From assembly GCF_900963305.1 (NCBI RefSeq), contig NC_042519.1:5704001-5768000 (forward strand): a stretch of DNA of 64,000 bases. Reading direction: 5' to 3'. Below the pieces are notes generated by a model, which had not been told where the DNA came from, did no database searches, and saw only the letters and a program-made list of their open reading frames with translations. This stretch comes from Echeneis naucrates. Taxonomy: Eukaryota; Chordata; Actinopteri; Carangiformes; Echeneidae. Below are positions 34,401 through 48,330 of this stretch, one piece after another. Positions within the stretch are counted from its first letter, which is position 1. Every line of letters begins with the position of its first letter. The translations under genes were made by a program, and so were the position numbers.

Positions 34401-37400
34401 GCAGTTACAGCTTAGCTCTGTAGCAGCAGGTGAGTCACACAATTTCTGATTTCCAAATGACTTGAGAGGCTGGAAGCAGTGGTCAGTGGGCATGCATGTC
34501 AAATGTTCAAAACTCAGATCCCAAAGCCCACCCATCCAAGTCTGTTGAGCAACCACTCCAACTTCACAACACAAGCTCGAGGTCACACTCAGATCCTTCA
34601 CATCAAACTGGTGCGGTGGCTGATAGCGACAGTGATTTACATGAGTCCTGCTGAGCATCATTACCAGAAATCAGTGCGTTACTTGTAGGTGCAGAATCAA
34701 AACAGTCCTGATTATAAAGCGCAACTGCCTCTTTGAGTTAATATATATTCCATAAGTATTTCCACAAAGAGAGTTTCTTTCATTTTTCCTAAAGAACAAA
34801 TATCTCAACTTTTTCTCTGTAGTTTCAGTCCAGTTAAATTAGTATTATAAGTTATAGTTTGTCAATACTAATATTATTTGTTTAATGATACTCTAAAACA
34901 CAGGAAAAAAACTGATATTAGATTGAACTGCTGAGAAAATTAGTTGATTATTAGGTGACAAATTATCAAGTATGAGTGACAAATTGTTCCAGATGTACAA
35001 ACAGTACTAACCAAGTTTTAAGGTGAAATATAAAATGCTTTACAAATTTGATTAGATGACAAAGTGTGTCTTTTGTGGTTAAGAAACACTCTCAGTTCCC
35101 GTGTACACAAAGATTCATTGTTCACTTCCACCACAAGGAAATTCAGTGCCACATATATTGTATATAGAAAATTTGTTGTCTTTTTCAGATATCTTGAAAA
35201 ACTGCCAGACGAGGGAACTTATTGTGGCCAAATAGTTTCACCGCATGCAGAGTCTCAGGGTTTTGGCTTCGATCAGTTTTTTTAACGGCAATCAGGGAGA
35301 GTGCCGATCAAAATATTTTGAGTGAAAATTTGCCAATAATGATTGCTAGCCAATCATTTGGCACATCCCTAAATATTTTATATAATGTTTTCAAAAAGCA
35401 CATGAAAGAAACTCTCTGAGCAGAATCTCTTGGTGCAGGCACTAGAGCTTGTATCAAAGCATCAGTTTCACAGACAAACACCACAGCTAAATGAAGAGAC
35501 AACAAGTCCTGTGAGTGTGAAGCAGGTTTAGAGATGCATACATGTCCGGATGCCGAGACTCTGTCTATATTTGGAGTCTGCAGCATGGGCAGGTCCAGGC
35601 CAACGTCAGGGGTCCCAGGACATGAAGACGGGGTCATGGACTCATCCATCCAGCTGGCCTCGGTCAATGGGGTCATGCTGCCATCTGTGTACAGCCTCTC
35701 GGTGTAGGGAGTCATGGTGCCATCCAGTCCATCGTGGAAGGACACAGACAGCTCCTCATCAGCCCAGTCCAGATCTCCATTTCCATCAGTGCCTCCATCC
35801 ACCGAGTCGTCTGTGATGGTGTTGGTGGCGCTGGTGAAAGTGTCAGGCTGCATGCTGTTTCTGTCCATGGGCAGGATGAATTCCTCATGCACCTCCTGCA
35901 TTTCGATTCCCAGAGACTGCCCCTCCATCTTCAGCTGTGGCTCCTCCACCTGTGCTACTGAGTGATTCTGTGTAAAACTCATTGCCAGCAGTTTATCTAG
36001 TGCCTCATCCAGGGAAGGCTCTGTAATGGGGGGTTGCTGCACAATGAACAGACTGGCTCTCTGGGCTGTGGACGCAGCCTCCATCAGCTGTCTACAAGGG
36101 CTACTGAAGGTTGATACAGAAACGGGTGCAGGTGCCGAGACTGGAGATGGTGAGGAGTTCTTTGTGAAAGAAGGTGAAGATACAGAGGCAGCAACAGGGA
36201 GGGGTGAAGGAGTCTTTGGTGTTGAGAGAGGAGGGGTGAGGTTTGTTGATGGCAGTGGAGAGGAGAGATTTAAATCAAAGTCATGAAAAGAAGCGAAACC
36301 CTTGCTCATAGTCTCAGGAGAACAAGAGAATTTACTGGCAGTATTTGAGGGGGAGACCTGTTCTATAGATGGACTGGGACACTTGGAGGACTTGTGGTCC
36401 AGAACAGTGTTCACTGAAGACAGTGAAGGGGTGGTAGTGGTATTGGAGGGACTTGGGCTATTTCTCATAAGGTTAGAGCTAGATGAAGCTGACTGAGCGA
36501 GGACAAGCAAAGACTTAGTTTGGGATGAAAGCAAGCTGGCTGAGACATCTATGACAGAGTCCAGGTCTAGATCACTGGCTGCAGAAAGTGAGGATATGGG
36601 ACTGTGGGGAGGGAAGCGATTTGGATGGGCCATTGACACGCCACCATCCCCTCCTTCCTCATCTATGTGCAACTCTAGACCAGCAGGCAAAGAGAAGAGG
36701 GGGGAGGCACAGGTAGATGGGTGGGACAGACTAGGAAAAGGAGGAGCCACTGGGGCGACCGAAGAAGAGACTGGAGTATGAGGAGAGCTGGAAGATGCTC
36801 CTGCTGGGTCCAGCAGAGAGCCCAAAGAAGTGGGCTGGAGAACAGAAAAAAATGAGACAGTAAGCAAAGGAAGAGGATAGGGAAGGTTTGCAGGAAATGA
36901 CAGATCTCCTTGCTTGTCCTTGTTGATTAATTAAGCTCTTCCAGTATTTACTCCTTATGCTTTTTACCTTGAAGTCAGACAAAGAGGCCATCAGCTCATC
37001 CAATTCTCTTGTAGCACATGAAGCTGACATTCTGGCCTGCTGCTGAGAGGGAGTGTCCAAATCACCATGGCAAGCAGGGGGGCTGAAAAATAGAAATTAC
37101 AACATGATTTGTAATTGAATGCAAATATTGAAACAAAAAAAACAAAACAAAAAAAACTGTATTTCTAAGTGCCTGTCTGATTTCCAACAAGATTCAATAT
37201 GACAAGGCAAAACATGCTTCCAACTTAGTGCTTTAACACACCACAGAGACTTGAGCTTCTCATCCTCCATTAAAATTTGCAATTGGCCATCCAACAGAGA
37301 CTAAAGTTGACAGGCAGAACTTATGTATGCACTGTCTATTGTGAGAGCAAAATCATCATAAGCAAATCCCCAAGTGAGCAGAAGTAAGAGTAGGTTCGGT

Positions 37401-40400
37401 CTGGACTTAAGTTCTGTTCTTTATTTGGACAACTACTTCTATTCGTTGTGTATACAAATGCATGCAACAGTACAAATGCTACCTAATTGAAATGTTTCAC
37501 ACCCCACTGTCAGTGAATTTGCATGAGCATGTTTTCAGTTTGTATAAAAAAAATCTGGGTGGGAATGTTGGGAAAAGCTTAAAATATCACAAAAGCTTTT
37601 CCAACTTGGCTCGGCTGGAGGTGTGGTTAAAGTGCAATTGGAAACCATGCTGGAGAATAAATCAACATACATGGACTCTTGGTCAAAATCTGATCCATTA
37701 ATCCAAATGTATCATGACAACTTCAACCTTATCTGTTGTTCTTATCTTAATGAGTGTGATATTTGATTATGTGTACCTGGGTGAAGGCACTGAGCCCTCC
37801 AACTCATCCAGCAGACTCTCCACACTGGGACGGTTGTCGTCCAACTTTGCTCCATTCCTCTTGGGTTTCTCCTGTGGCGGCGGGCTCACCATGATGTCAG
37901 GGCCATTGCCATTTTCATAGTGGGTGATGCTGCAGGAAGGTAAGGGTGGAGCTGCCTCCTCTGTGGGCACATTAACAGTACAGCAAAATCTGCTAACCAC
38001 AAACAAACATGAAAAAGCTGAAGGTTTTGTTCCTACCTGTCATGGGGAATGAGGGGGAGCTCTGTTGCACTGCATTAAGTTCCAGCAGCAGCCTGTCAAG
38101 CTCAGAGAGGTTACTGCCAAGGGCAGAGGTCATGGCTGCTGTAGACGAGTCTGAAGACTTCTGTTTGTTTGGAAAACTGGCAAGGAAACGAGATAATTGT
38201 CAACCACTATTCAGCTTCGCTCACAACATTTCAGATGTGTGGCAGGCTACCTGTAGACGTGGTCCTCCTCAATGTGAGACAATGGAGAGCTGCTACTGTC
38301 CCTGGACCACGAGCTCTTCTGTGCCGAACCTAATGACTGCATTGGTAACATCAGTTAGCTACACTGAAACATGTCATGATGAATATCTACTAGAACTTTA
38401 AAGCTCAAGTTGGCATCAAGATCTCAGATCTGATTTTATAAAACACATTTCATCCATTAATTTACTACTTTACTAATTTACTATATCTAATGTGTTGTGT
38501 TGTCTTGTCAAGCTTTCTCTTAATGAGTAAGCAGGTGACGGATCAGTTGAAAGGCTTCAACAAAAAAACATCAGTTAATGAGTTCTAGACATGATCACAC
38601 AACATGGATCTAACATGACTTACTTGCTGAGACGAATGGTGTGAGTCCGTCTGATCTACCAGGGAGCCATTCAGAGCCTCGGCTGAGGGGGGAGGGGGGA
38701 CTGGAGGTGGAACCGATACATCTTGGTAGGTGTGCCCTCCTGTGGGGATGGAGTAGGGGGTCTCTTCAGACAAGAAAACTGGACGCTTTGAGATGTGGGA
38801 TGTACTTGATTCCAAGTCTGCCAACAATGCATCTGAAAGATATGATGTTTGTATTTGATTGGGTCAGTTTTGAGATGCACTAAAGCCTGAGGAAGTTCCT
38901 TGTGCCTACCAATAAGAAGAAATCATACACATTGGATCAGTTAAAAACAAATAAAATCTTTGCATTTGTTTTTGGTGTCTGTTTGTTCTCTTTAACAATA
39001 AAAGCTACACTCCTGAACTGTTTTTGCTATTGGCTTCAAGCTGTAAGCGTTGTTGGGCTAGGCCAGTAAATTCTTTACTGGGATTTCTGGGCTCTGAGGC
39101 GACCACTGATTATGGTGTTAGGCTGTAAACAGACAATAGCTGTGACTCAGACCTAGGTTCCCTTTCAAAACATCACACCAAAAAACATTTCTCTTTTGTG
39201 TGCATTATCTAACAATAAGGTAGGCCCAGTCACTTTCAATGACTGAGTAAGTTCATTGCTGTGCCCAAAGTGCATACCTAACCCTTAAGGCCTTCATGAA
39301 ACATCCCTCTGAAATCCCCAACATACTTTTTCCCATCAGTCCACACTATATATAGTAGCCTACTGACAATGATGGCTACCTGTCAGTAAGCTCAGTCTGT
39401 CACTGCAGGATGTGATACTTTTGTGGGTAATGTGCACAAGTCCATGACTAGCCTGTGATTTATGAGAACTAGTCTGAACCTCACAAGCTAGACTGATAGG
39501 AACAAAGAGGAAGACAGACAGAAAGTGCTTTTGAGTACTGTTCAGCACTGAGAGGGCACAGTGTTGCCCAGCTGAGTGTTCATGGGAACGCAGGAACAAA
39601 ATAGATTCTTACATCACACAACCCATCCATGCTCAGCTTGTCCAGAATAGACTGCAATACAGACTGCCTACTGTTAGACTACATAATCTGGGACCTGGGA
39701 CAGTCCGTTTCAAGAAATCACTGCACATTTGCACACATAACAGCAAATAAGCAAGATGGACAATTGTACATTAAACCAAAAAGAAAAGCATCTAAGTAGA
39801 AGCTTGCCTCCTCAAAAATACAGACAGCTGATGGTCCCTTTAAAACTGGGGTTTATTCGTGGATTAGAATTTACTTGCAACTTAAGTTGCATCAATGTAA
39901 ATGTTTCATTTAAAGCACTTGTAGCATGTACTGACTCATGGAGCTCTAATACTGCTCAATGAAAATGGCATACACTGCCACCCCACTGGCCACAGTCAGC
40001 TGACTATAAAAAACATATAGAAAGAAAATCTGGAAAATCATGCAGGCCTGGTAGAGTTTATGCAGGTATCCACATTAAAGCCCTTACAACCCAAATCTTT
40101 GAATAAAAGACACAAAACACAACATTAACTAATAAATTAGCATAATCAAAATGGAAGGTGAGAGTTACCCAAAAATGCAAACCTTTAGCTTTTAAAGTCA
40201 TTAGAAACTCTGTATTTGTACTTACATAATTTTTCCACACTCCAGCCAGGGTAGTGTGCAAATGTGAAGATGTGAGTGTGTGATGCAGTCAGCAGACAAA
40301 GATAGTGTGGGCAACATGCTGCCAGTCTACTGGAGGGAGAGGGGGAGTGGTTTGAAGGCCAAACATGGGTGACAGTATTCTTTCAACAACAGGTCCTGTC

Positions 40401-43400
40401 AGTGCTGCTGTATCTAATAACAAACACTGAAAAGCTACCTCATTAGTGCTTAGTGGTCCGCAAACTCACATTTACAGAATGACACTTCACATATGCCAGG
40501 GTGTTAAGTTCAACCTAAAGCAAGAAACTTGTGACAAAGGTCAGATGAACTAAAATAAGTCTAAAAGCTGACATGTTCATTGGACCCTCACATCTATACA
40601 TTTTAAATTCCACTACATTCACTTCGTCACTGTCTTCAGTCAAAGAAAGAACCTGCTAGTAGGCAAATGTTTTAGTCATGAAGTTTGACATAAACCACAT
40701 GAGAGCAGAAGCCTATTTAAAGCGGTAAGCTCAGTAAGTAGCCCATGTCTGCGCAAATGTGCTGAAATATCATGACCAGCTCAAAATAATCTGCACCTGG
40801 TGCTGACATGCTAAACAAGGTCTCACTGAAGTTGACTTTGTTGCTCATAAAACAAAGCCTCCATATAGAAAAATACCACAACTAGTTTTGGGACAAAGGG
40901 TCGTCATCCAAAACATAGTGTAGGCTTTAGATTGAAATTCCCATTTCCCTTTTAGCAGATCTTACATGCTGTCAGATGTTCTGGAAAACGTCCCAGCACT
41001 TACTAATTATGGTAATATATTCCTAGAAAGTTCATCATGGCCTTGACAGAGGAGACAGCCTTCCAGAACACTTGAACAAGGGGCCAGGTTTTTGAGACTG
41101 CCTATGTAATAGTTTTTCCCTCATAACATACCCTCCCATCTGCTCATACTACACATCTGTGAGTTAGGCCCCAGCCAATCAAGTCCAGAAAATATCTCCA
41201 CAGCCGACATGCATCACAGCTCGATTCACTATTTTATTCAAACTACAGAGAATGCATGAAGCCTTTGTTCATTCTTTGGTGGGTATAAACAATTACACAA
41301 TGTTTAAAGCCCCTGAGAAACTTTTATGTTTCTTATATTTTCACTTTTATGTGACTGTAACAAGTTCTATCTTCTGTAGAAAAAAAAAGAAGATCCATCC
41401 CAATGAAAAATTGTAAAGTTTATGATTATTTCAGCCTTTCATTTTCAGTGTGTTGTCCTAATAATCAGCAGATTAACTGTTAATAAAAATAATCATCATC
41501 CCTAACAGGAGTGGCACATTAATCACAGTGGGAGGTGCACCAGTTTAGCTTTTACTATTTCTACATCAGGGTTATATAAAAAAAACAAAAAAACAAAACA
41601 GGAGATACCGAGAGATGATTAACAGTTAGACCTGATTAAATTTAGCATCAGCAAGGATAGTTCTTTATCAAAAATATCCAGCTCACATTCTTTTGTAGCT
41701 TCACGCACCATGGACACACATACCAAGTTCAGATCTCTTTGACTTAATTTGCTGAAGGTCATAAAAGGATGAAGACTGCAGGATCTACAGGATTGTTCTT
41801 GCTTCCCTTGTTTCCCTGAGGAGGGCAGCATTGAATCTGGCATGAGAACAGACAACAGGCCTTAGTCAGCCCCATACAAGTTTGGTCCACAAAGAGTTAG
41901 AGACATTAAGAATTCAAACATGCTCTGTAAGCCAAGTAACAGGCTAATCTTTTCCACTCCAGACAGGGGGTAGAAGCTGCAATGGACAAAGTCCAATTCT
42001 CCTCTAACAGCATCCTGACTCAATACTCCATTGTGCAAGGTCTGGAAGAACAAAGCTGTCATCAAAAAGCATATGACTGGGACTATAATTCAAGATGAAT
42101 TAATTAAATACCAGTCACACAATACACAATTTACTTTCACAGTAGCAAACTCTGTCACTGGATCCATCTGTGGTCACACTGTGGTAACTAATCTCCATTC
42201 TTTTCAACAAACAACTCTGGAGTTATGTGGATACTGTACATTCTTGTGGTAGTGGGTACATGTATAGTCCTGCCTGTGCACACCAAACCCCCTCCCACCC
42301 CCCACCAAGGCCCTACCATGTACCACAGTGTTTATCAGATGGGAGCAAAGGTACATGGGGAATTCCACACATTCCTCTGTCCACTTTGCGATTCAAAACA
42401 ACGTTTTGTAATAAAATCTACTCAAGCAGAACAAACATGCTACCAGTACTTCAGGACTCAAGGTAGAGAACAGGACAATTTGTCAGTGCAGAAAATGAAA
42501 ATGTGTTGACAATTCCAAGAATCATTCCACTAACTACAGCATGTTTAGAATACCAGGATAAAGGAGATGTCAGTGTTTTTACTACACAATACCCACACAG
42601 CTTGGAGTAGTAGGCTCTAGTAGTAGAGTGTAGACAGGCAGTCAGGGAACGAACCAGAGCCCTCTAATTTCTTCGATTAACATGTGGGCAACAGTGGGTC
42701 TATAGCTCACCTGTTTATAGCCAGGGAGCAAAAGAGCAGAACTGGCCACAGCCCCACACTGAAACCCTATCCCATCAGGCCAACCCCAACACGATATTTA
42801 TATCAAACAAGACAGGCAGGGGCCAGGCAGAAGGGATGAGATGCCAGCAAGACAAGCCGGAAAGGCAAGGTAACAACCAAAGGCAGACATAGAGAAGGTG
42901 TGCTGATGAAAGAAAATAGCACTGCAGATGAAATGATAGACCAGTGGAGAGACATTCAGATCAATGGCATGCTTCACAACTTTTAAGTGGCACTCTACAG
43001 TTCAATACACAACAACCCAGACAAAGGATGAATGAGTGTAATAGCATACTATCAGAAAGACAGAAGCATCTTAGGGTGATTACTTCAAAATAAACATACC
43101 TAAAAATACCCTGCCAAGCAGCCCCATATCCGAAAGATGACACCCCCTCGGAGAGAACGCTGGACCAAAATAAAAGCACTTCCCCACAGACCAGTAAATC
43201 AGATGGCAGGGTAAAGTCTAAGACTGATGTAACACCTAGTCACTGCAGATACATTCAAAGCTGTGCATATGCCAGGACTGTATGTCAGTGAGTGGTCGTT
43301 TGTGCCATATATGATTATAACTGGGTAGAACAGGGAAGACCCAAAAAGAGAGGGGGCATTTTTTTTTTTTTTTAAGTTCCAAAACACAAACATCCAGTCA

Positions 43401-46400
43401 TGTTCGATGCATATATTCAACCTATGGAGGAGCAAGACAAACTTTGCCAAAATTCATCAGTTTCAATGAACTTACTTTAGGGCCTATAAACATGTTGAGG
43501 TTTAAACCTTGTGCTTCTCCCTGCGACCTTCTCCCATAAATTATTGACTAAAAATTTGCGCTTTTTGTAAATGAAACACAATTTTGATCACCAACTAACT
43601 GGCTCACTGAGTTTCTGAACATTCCCAGCAAAATTACAAATTATTCATTGGTGTTAATTATTTAACACAATGACCGAATGTATGACCTCAGTACTAAGAC
43701 ATCCTAAAACATAAATCAGATCAATGGGGCCCACACTCGAATTTGTGTTTTGTTGAAGGTCCCTTTAGTAAAAACATCAGGGAGTAGCTGTATTAGAATT
43801 TTTTTTTGGCCATTAATCTATCGATAATGTAGCTGACAGGTGGCATTTAACTTGCTCATTTTGTCTGACCAACAGTCCAAATTACAAAGATATTGAGATT
43901 GACAAAGGAAAGTAGTGCATCTTCTCATTTGAGACTGCAGCCGGAAGAGTCAATTGCCTTCTCTTTTTCATCATTTTTTTTCTTAAAAAAAAAATAAATG
44001 TAAGCATGTGGGATTAGTGTAGGAATATCATTGAGTTGCATGTTGCGTGACAGTTTTCATGTTTTACATTTTTCACTTAAACAGGACAGGAAATCTCACT
44101 TCTGTTTTTTTTTTTTTCATGTACACTCAGCTTTGTTATCATAAGTGAGAGTAAGACAAGAAACTTTTTACTCTTAAAACATGTCCTTAGGTCTCCCCAG
44201 CTAGTAAATCCAGCAGGGGCTCAGTTTCCTACATTACCCAGAGGTGTCAGGAAAACAATTAGCACCTTTGTCTAAGCCAAGTTAGGAGGCCTGAAATGAA
44301 GAAGGTGTGGAAACAGCAGGACAGGAGGCCAACAGTAACTGAAGCAACAATAAGGGACACTTGGTAGTTAAAACATTGTTCAAGCAGCGCAATTACAGTT
44401 TAAAGGCCCAGCACTGCCCCCATTACCAATGTTTGCTGGCCTCCAACACTGACTCCGCTCATTGTTTTTCTCCTGTTTCCTCAGGATGTGGGGCAGGGTC
44501 TGTTGCCTAAGCGATGAGGTCAGCCATGTAGCTTTCTCTTCCCCAGGCCCAGAACAGGATGGGTGTGGAACTCGGCAATAAGACTGATTTACAGTCCTGA
44601 GCTTCCCTCTGGCCTAGCAGGCGAGCCTGCTGGTTAGGGCCGGTATGCACTAACCTTGCAGCTCTCACAGGGTGATGATAGCTAGTCTGGTAACACTAAC
44701 TCTGTGCTGCCGACACATTGGAACAGAGAGACCGCTAAAGACGTTCTAAGATCTTTTGGTATGCCGTACAACACTGTAAACATTTAAGACCATGCTGCTT
44801 CGATAACAGCCAGCTCCTACTTCTGCCTGCAGAAAATGGCCTTCCTCTGCAAAGTGATCAGCTGATATGGGTACAGTAAATCTGACAGGACCGTTGCGTG
44901 TTTACAAAAGGCATGTATGTGTAGCAGGTGCTGCTGTTTCAGCCCTCGTAGCCACCGCCTGTAGACACGCATAGACCTGTGAGTGGGTGCAAAGTAGAGA
45001 TTAGCGGCTCATGTTGTTGTGAGGCCTGTCTATGGCAAATTTTGATTTCCTCAGATGATTCATAGAATAAATTGTGTTTGTACAATATAATATACAAAAG
45101 GTAAGTGGGAAACAAAACTATTCAAAATTATTTAATCCATTCCTTTGTTGATATTTTCTTGCTGAGCCTAGTCATGTTGCAGTCTGAATGAAAAAGCAAA
45201 ACAATAAATGAGTGAATATATTTACTTATGCATGTTGCTGCAACAGCACATTTTTTGGGGACATTCTGAAATATGATCCATCTAAACAGCATCTAAATTT
45301 GATCTGGGCTGGATTAACCAGAAAGGGGGCCCAGGCTGACAGAGGTTTCCCAAGTTAGTTTGATTTTTAATTTGGCTAAATGTACAATTGTTCACTACAG
45401 TAGTATATACCCAACTAAAATTTCATTCTAAGATCTACATAAAATTCAGGAGCTGCCTTTAGGTCGTCAAACTGCCATACAGCGAACCTGAGGCTCCTGG
45501 GCTAATTACCCACATTGCTTGTTTTATGATATAGAGAATATACAAACAATATGAGTAGCTCATGTTCTGGTTTTATTCTCCCTTTAGCTGATACCACCCT
45601 CCCCTCAGCTGAAGTAATCCATTTTCTTCAGTGTTAACCTGCAGACATAAAAGCAGGGCGTGCACAGCCCGATGAGGTCAGTCTGTTTGCATCTCTCACG
45701 ATCCTGAGGAATTCACAGAGAGTCGAGTGTCAGATTCTTAGCCCACAAAAGTAAAACACAGAAGCAAAACAGGCAAACAGAGAGGACACTATCACATATG
45801 GTTTCAGGGCCACATCTGGATGAAGACTGGTCCAATAGGCCACATCGGTAACAGCATGGAGATCCAGCCTGGCTGCCACCTGGCCTGAACTGTATGAGAC
45901 GGATCAGAGAAAACCTTGGGAAAACTCTAAGTACTCTTCCAGTGTGTTTCTCTGAGTCAGCCTCTGATGAGGGATTTCCCTTCATTCAATGCTCAGCAGA
46001 TTTTGCAGATCAATCAATTAAGACCCAAAGAAGAGGGAAAGAGTACATCGCCATCAGGTTTCCAAACACCTCCGTGTAGACCTGTCAGTCTGCATCTTGA
46101 CCCATAGGGCAAGGACCTGTTGGTGCTTGTTTGCTTGGGTATTACTGGAAATACACTGACCACAGTCATAAAGTATTTACAAACATTTGACCTGGTTTCT
46201 TTTTGCATATTGGAAGGGGGTGGGTGCTAAATGATGTGTACAACATTTTAATGTAGCAGAGCAGCTCAACGACATTTTAAATTAATGGTTTTGCAATCCT
46301 CATGCAAACAGAGCTCAAAGGTTTTTTTTTAAAACAATCTCTACGTCTCTGAAATTACCAGACTACTGACGTTTGAAGATTATGACTGAAACCAACAGCC

Positions 46401-48127
46401 CTCTCTCTTGTGGTAGGGGTTGGAGGTGAGTCATGACCCAGAGAGTATTTGGCCTTGTACCCTGACACAGAATGATGTTCAACATTCCTCTCCAGCCTCG
46501 CCCCCTTCTTCAGCCTGCTGTTCTCACTACTTCAGTAGGACTGCAGGCTCCCTCTCAACCAACAATCAGCCCTTTCACTGGCCTGTCGCAGCCAGAGCAT
46601 CTAATGTGCCCTCGAGGTATACTCACAACAGGCCAGGCTCAAAATGCAGGCCGTTGTCTCTCCACTTAAACAATTCAAAAAACTATTGCTTTTCTACTTT
46701 GGGATTCCAGGACAATGGGAGTGTTCCTACTGATACCTTTCAGGCTAAAGAGGATTTATTCTGAATCAGCAAGGTAAATATAAAAAAGTGACCAGCTGGT
46801 GAAAATTGTAACAAAATAGGAGGTTCAGCGGTTCAGGACCAAAGGTCAACTGAAGAGATGGCTGGTTAAAGATGTACTTAAAAAAAAAAAAAAAAAAAAA
46901 AAAAGACAGAGTTGGCATCAAGTCACAACAGGATAAATTATTGTTAACACTGATATTAGACGTAGATGTGATCTGAGTGATTTTATAGCAAAGCTGACAA
47001 GACATTAAAAAGTAATTGCAACAATTCTGATTAATTAATTAATTCTTAAGACATTTATTAAGAAGGTATAGAATCCCTGCTGAAATGTGAGTATTTGATA
47101 TTTTCCCATCTATACATCAGCAAGCGGCAACTACTTTTCTAGTGTTATGCTATTAGACAAATTTTAAGAGGTCACTGGTAGCTCACAACTAATAATAGCC
47201 ATTTGCCATTAGTTGTTGTCTTCGATAAGTTTCCGAAGGAGTCAGGTCATATTCTAATTATGTTACAATTGAATAAATAGTCGAATAGTACAGTAGATAT
47301 TATATCATGGATCTTCTATTTATTAATGTTAAATTGCGTGGGGGGGGGTTATATCCCAAACACCCCCACCTATACTAGAGCAGGAATTAACATCAACAAG
47401 GTCAGGTCACTGTTTTCACAAGCAGAAAGTGTTGTCAACATCTCACTGAGATACCACGATAGGTCTCCTTTGGGCGTTTTCTTCCCCCTTCTGCTTCAAC
47501 TTGTGACTCCCACATGCTGGCTGGATTTTAGTGGAAGTGCAAGTTCAGATCGCACCTTTCAGGACTTTCCGTGAACACAGAACAGTGATCCAGTATCACC
47601 GGCTGAGACCAGGGCTGAGCTCACATTGTGCTGCACCGAGCAGTCTAAATGAGGAGGCCTGCCGACTCCAACACCTCAAAGCTGGAATGAGCAGCCCGGG
47701 GGCCGAAGTTGAAGAGGTAAATGTTAAAGCTCGGTGTGAACATGTCAGCCAAATATCTCCTCCCTGTGGCGCACATATCGATGAAACTCGGGCAGGATGT
47801 GGAGGGATTATCAGAAAGCTTCACCTACAGCAGGGGATGGCTAACGATGTCCAGCCGCTAAGTTACTACGCCACTTAAATCAAATAAAACCAGAAAAAAA
47901 GGTGTTCAAATGGGAACAGTCAGCCACAGTTTGCTGTAACACCCTGGCAGACACCACCTATCTGCTCCCGAGCTCAGCGACCTCAGCGGGCCACAAAGTG
48001 GCAGCTTTTCTACACAAAGTCTGGCCGTAACGTTGACTCCTCCGCCCTGCTGCCCGCTGCTGTCCGGCCGCTGTGGGGAAACACGGGGGACCTAAAAACT
48101 GCTCCTTTCCTTACCTAAATCGTCCAT
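31486..48127 (-). CDS. pxn: Paxillin, with an alternative 669-codon central block
   Basis: Focal-adhesion scaffold that binds FAK, vinculin and others through Leu-Asp (LD) motifs and targets adhesions through four LIM domains. Coding exons, in order: 48115-48127, 38624-38832, 38251-38336, 38037-38176, 37777-37960, 36968-37082, 35542-36834, 34076-34342, 33501-33947, 33192-33353, 32939-33112, 32119-32200, 31849-31997, 31486-31752. All phases agree: 3588 nt, 1195 aa with every exon, or 526 aa if exons 7-9 are skipped (human alpha form 557). LD1 is [14 protein letters not shown]2 [16 protein letters not shown]3 [13 protein letters not shown]4 [17 protein letters not shown]5 [16 protein letters not shown]. 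The LIM domains follow, ending [10 protein letters not shown]. The YSIP tyrosine of the N-terminal SH2-binding site is kept. Intron 1 spans 9.3 kb. The exon 9 donor is GC rather than GT. Teleosts often carry two copies (pxna, pxnb); I cannot tell which this is. Confidence 0.95.
33674..33820. repeat. pxn: Two GGT/GGA-rich simple-sequence tracts encoding poly-proline in pxn exon 9
   Basis: On the plus strand GGTGGA-type triplets run at about 33674-33716 and 33777-33820. On the coding strand they give proline runs of up to 14 residues. They are coding microsatellites and probably vary in length. Confidence 0.8.
38833..48114 (-). other. pxn: Paxillin intron 1, no other gene seen
   Basis: 9.3 kb between the 13-nt first coding exon and exon 2. 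Only chance open frames are seen on either strand. It holds an A-run at 46880-46904 and several shorter homopolymers. Alternative paxillin promoters could lie here but are not evident. Confidence 0.55.
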
Positions 48128-48330
48128 GGTGGCTGCCTGGTCGTGGCCCGCGTCCGTTCGGTGTTTATTGAGCCTCTGGACTCCAAACCAGGTCCGGATT
48201 TTCCTCCCAGAACTTCACCGCTGCAAGTTGGTCAGGAGAGTCCTCTCGTGAACGCGCCTAGATATGTGCATGTGTACTTCACTAGAGCGCGCGGTCTGGT
48301 TAATTAATGCGCGGCATCTAGTGGGCAGAG
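48128..48330 (-). promoter_or_regulatory. pxn: CpG-rich paxillin promoter region and 5' UTR
   Basis: GC-rich sequence with many CG dinucleotides continues on both sides of the first coding exon (about 47990-48320), then drops sharply to AT-rich DNA. No TATA box is seen, as expected of a broadly expressed gene. Confidence 0.5.

Noticed and set aside
44617-44632. Short palindrome AGCAGGC-GA-GCCTGCT in paxillin intron 1
   Set aside because: Seven base pairs is within chance for this length of DNA.
46420-47878. Plus-strand frames of 114 and 115 codons in paxillin intron 1
   Set aside because: No family resemblance, no splice context, and composition like the surrounding intron. Chance frames.
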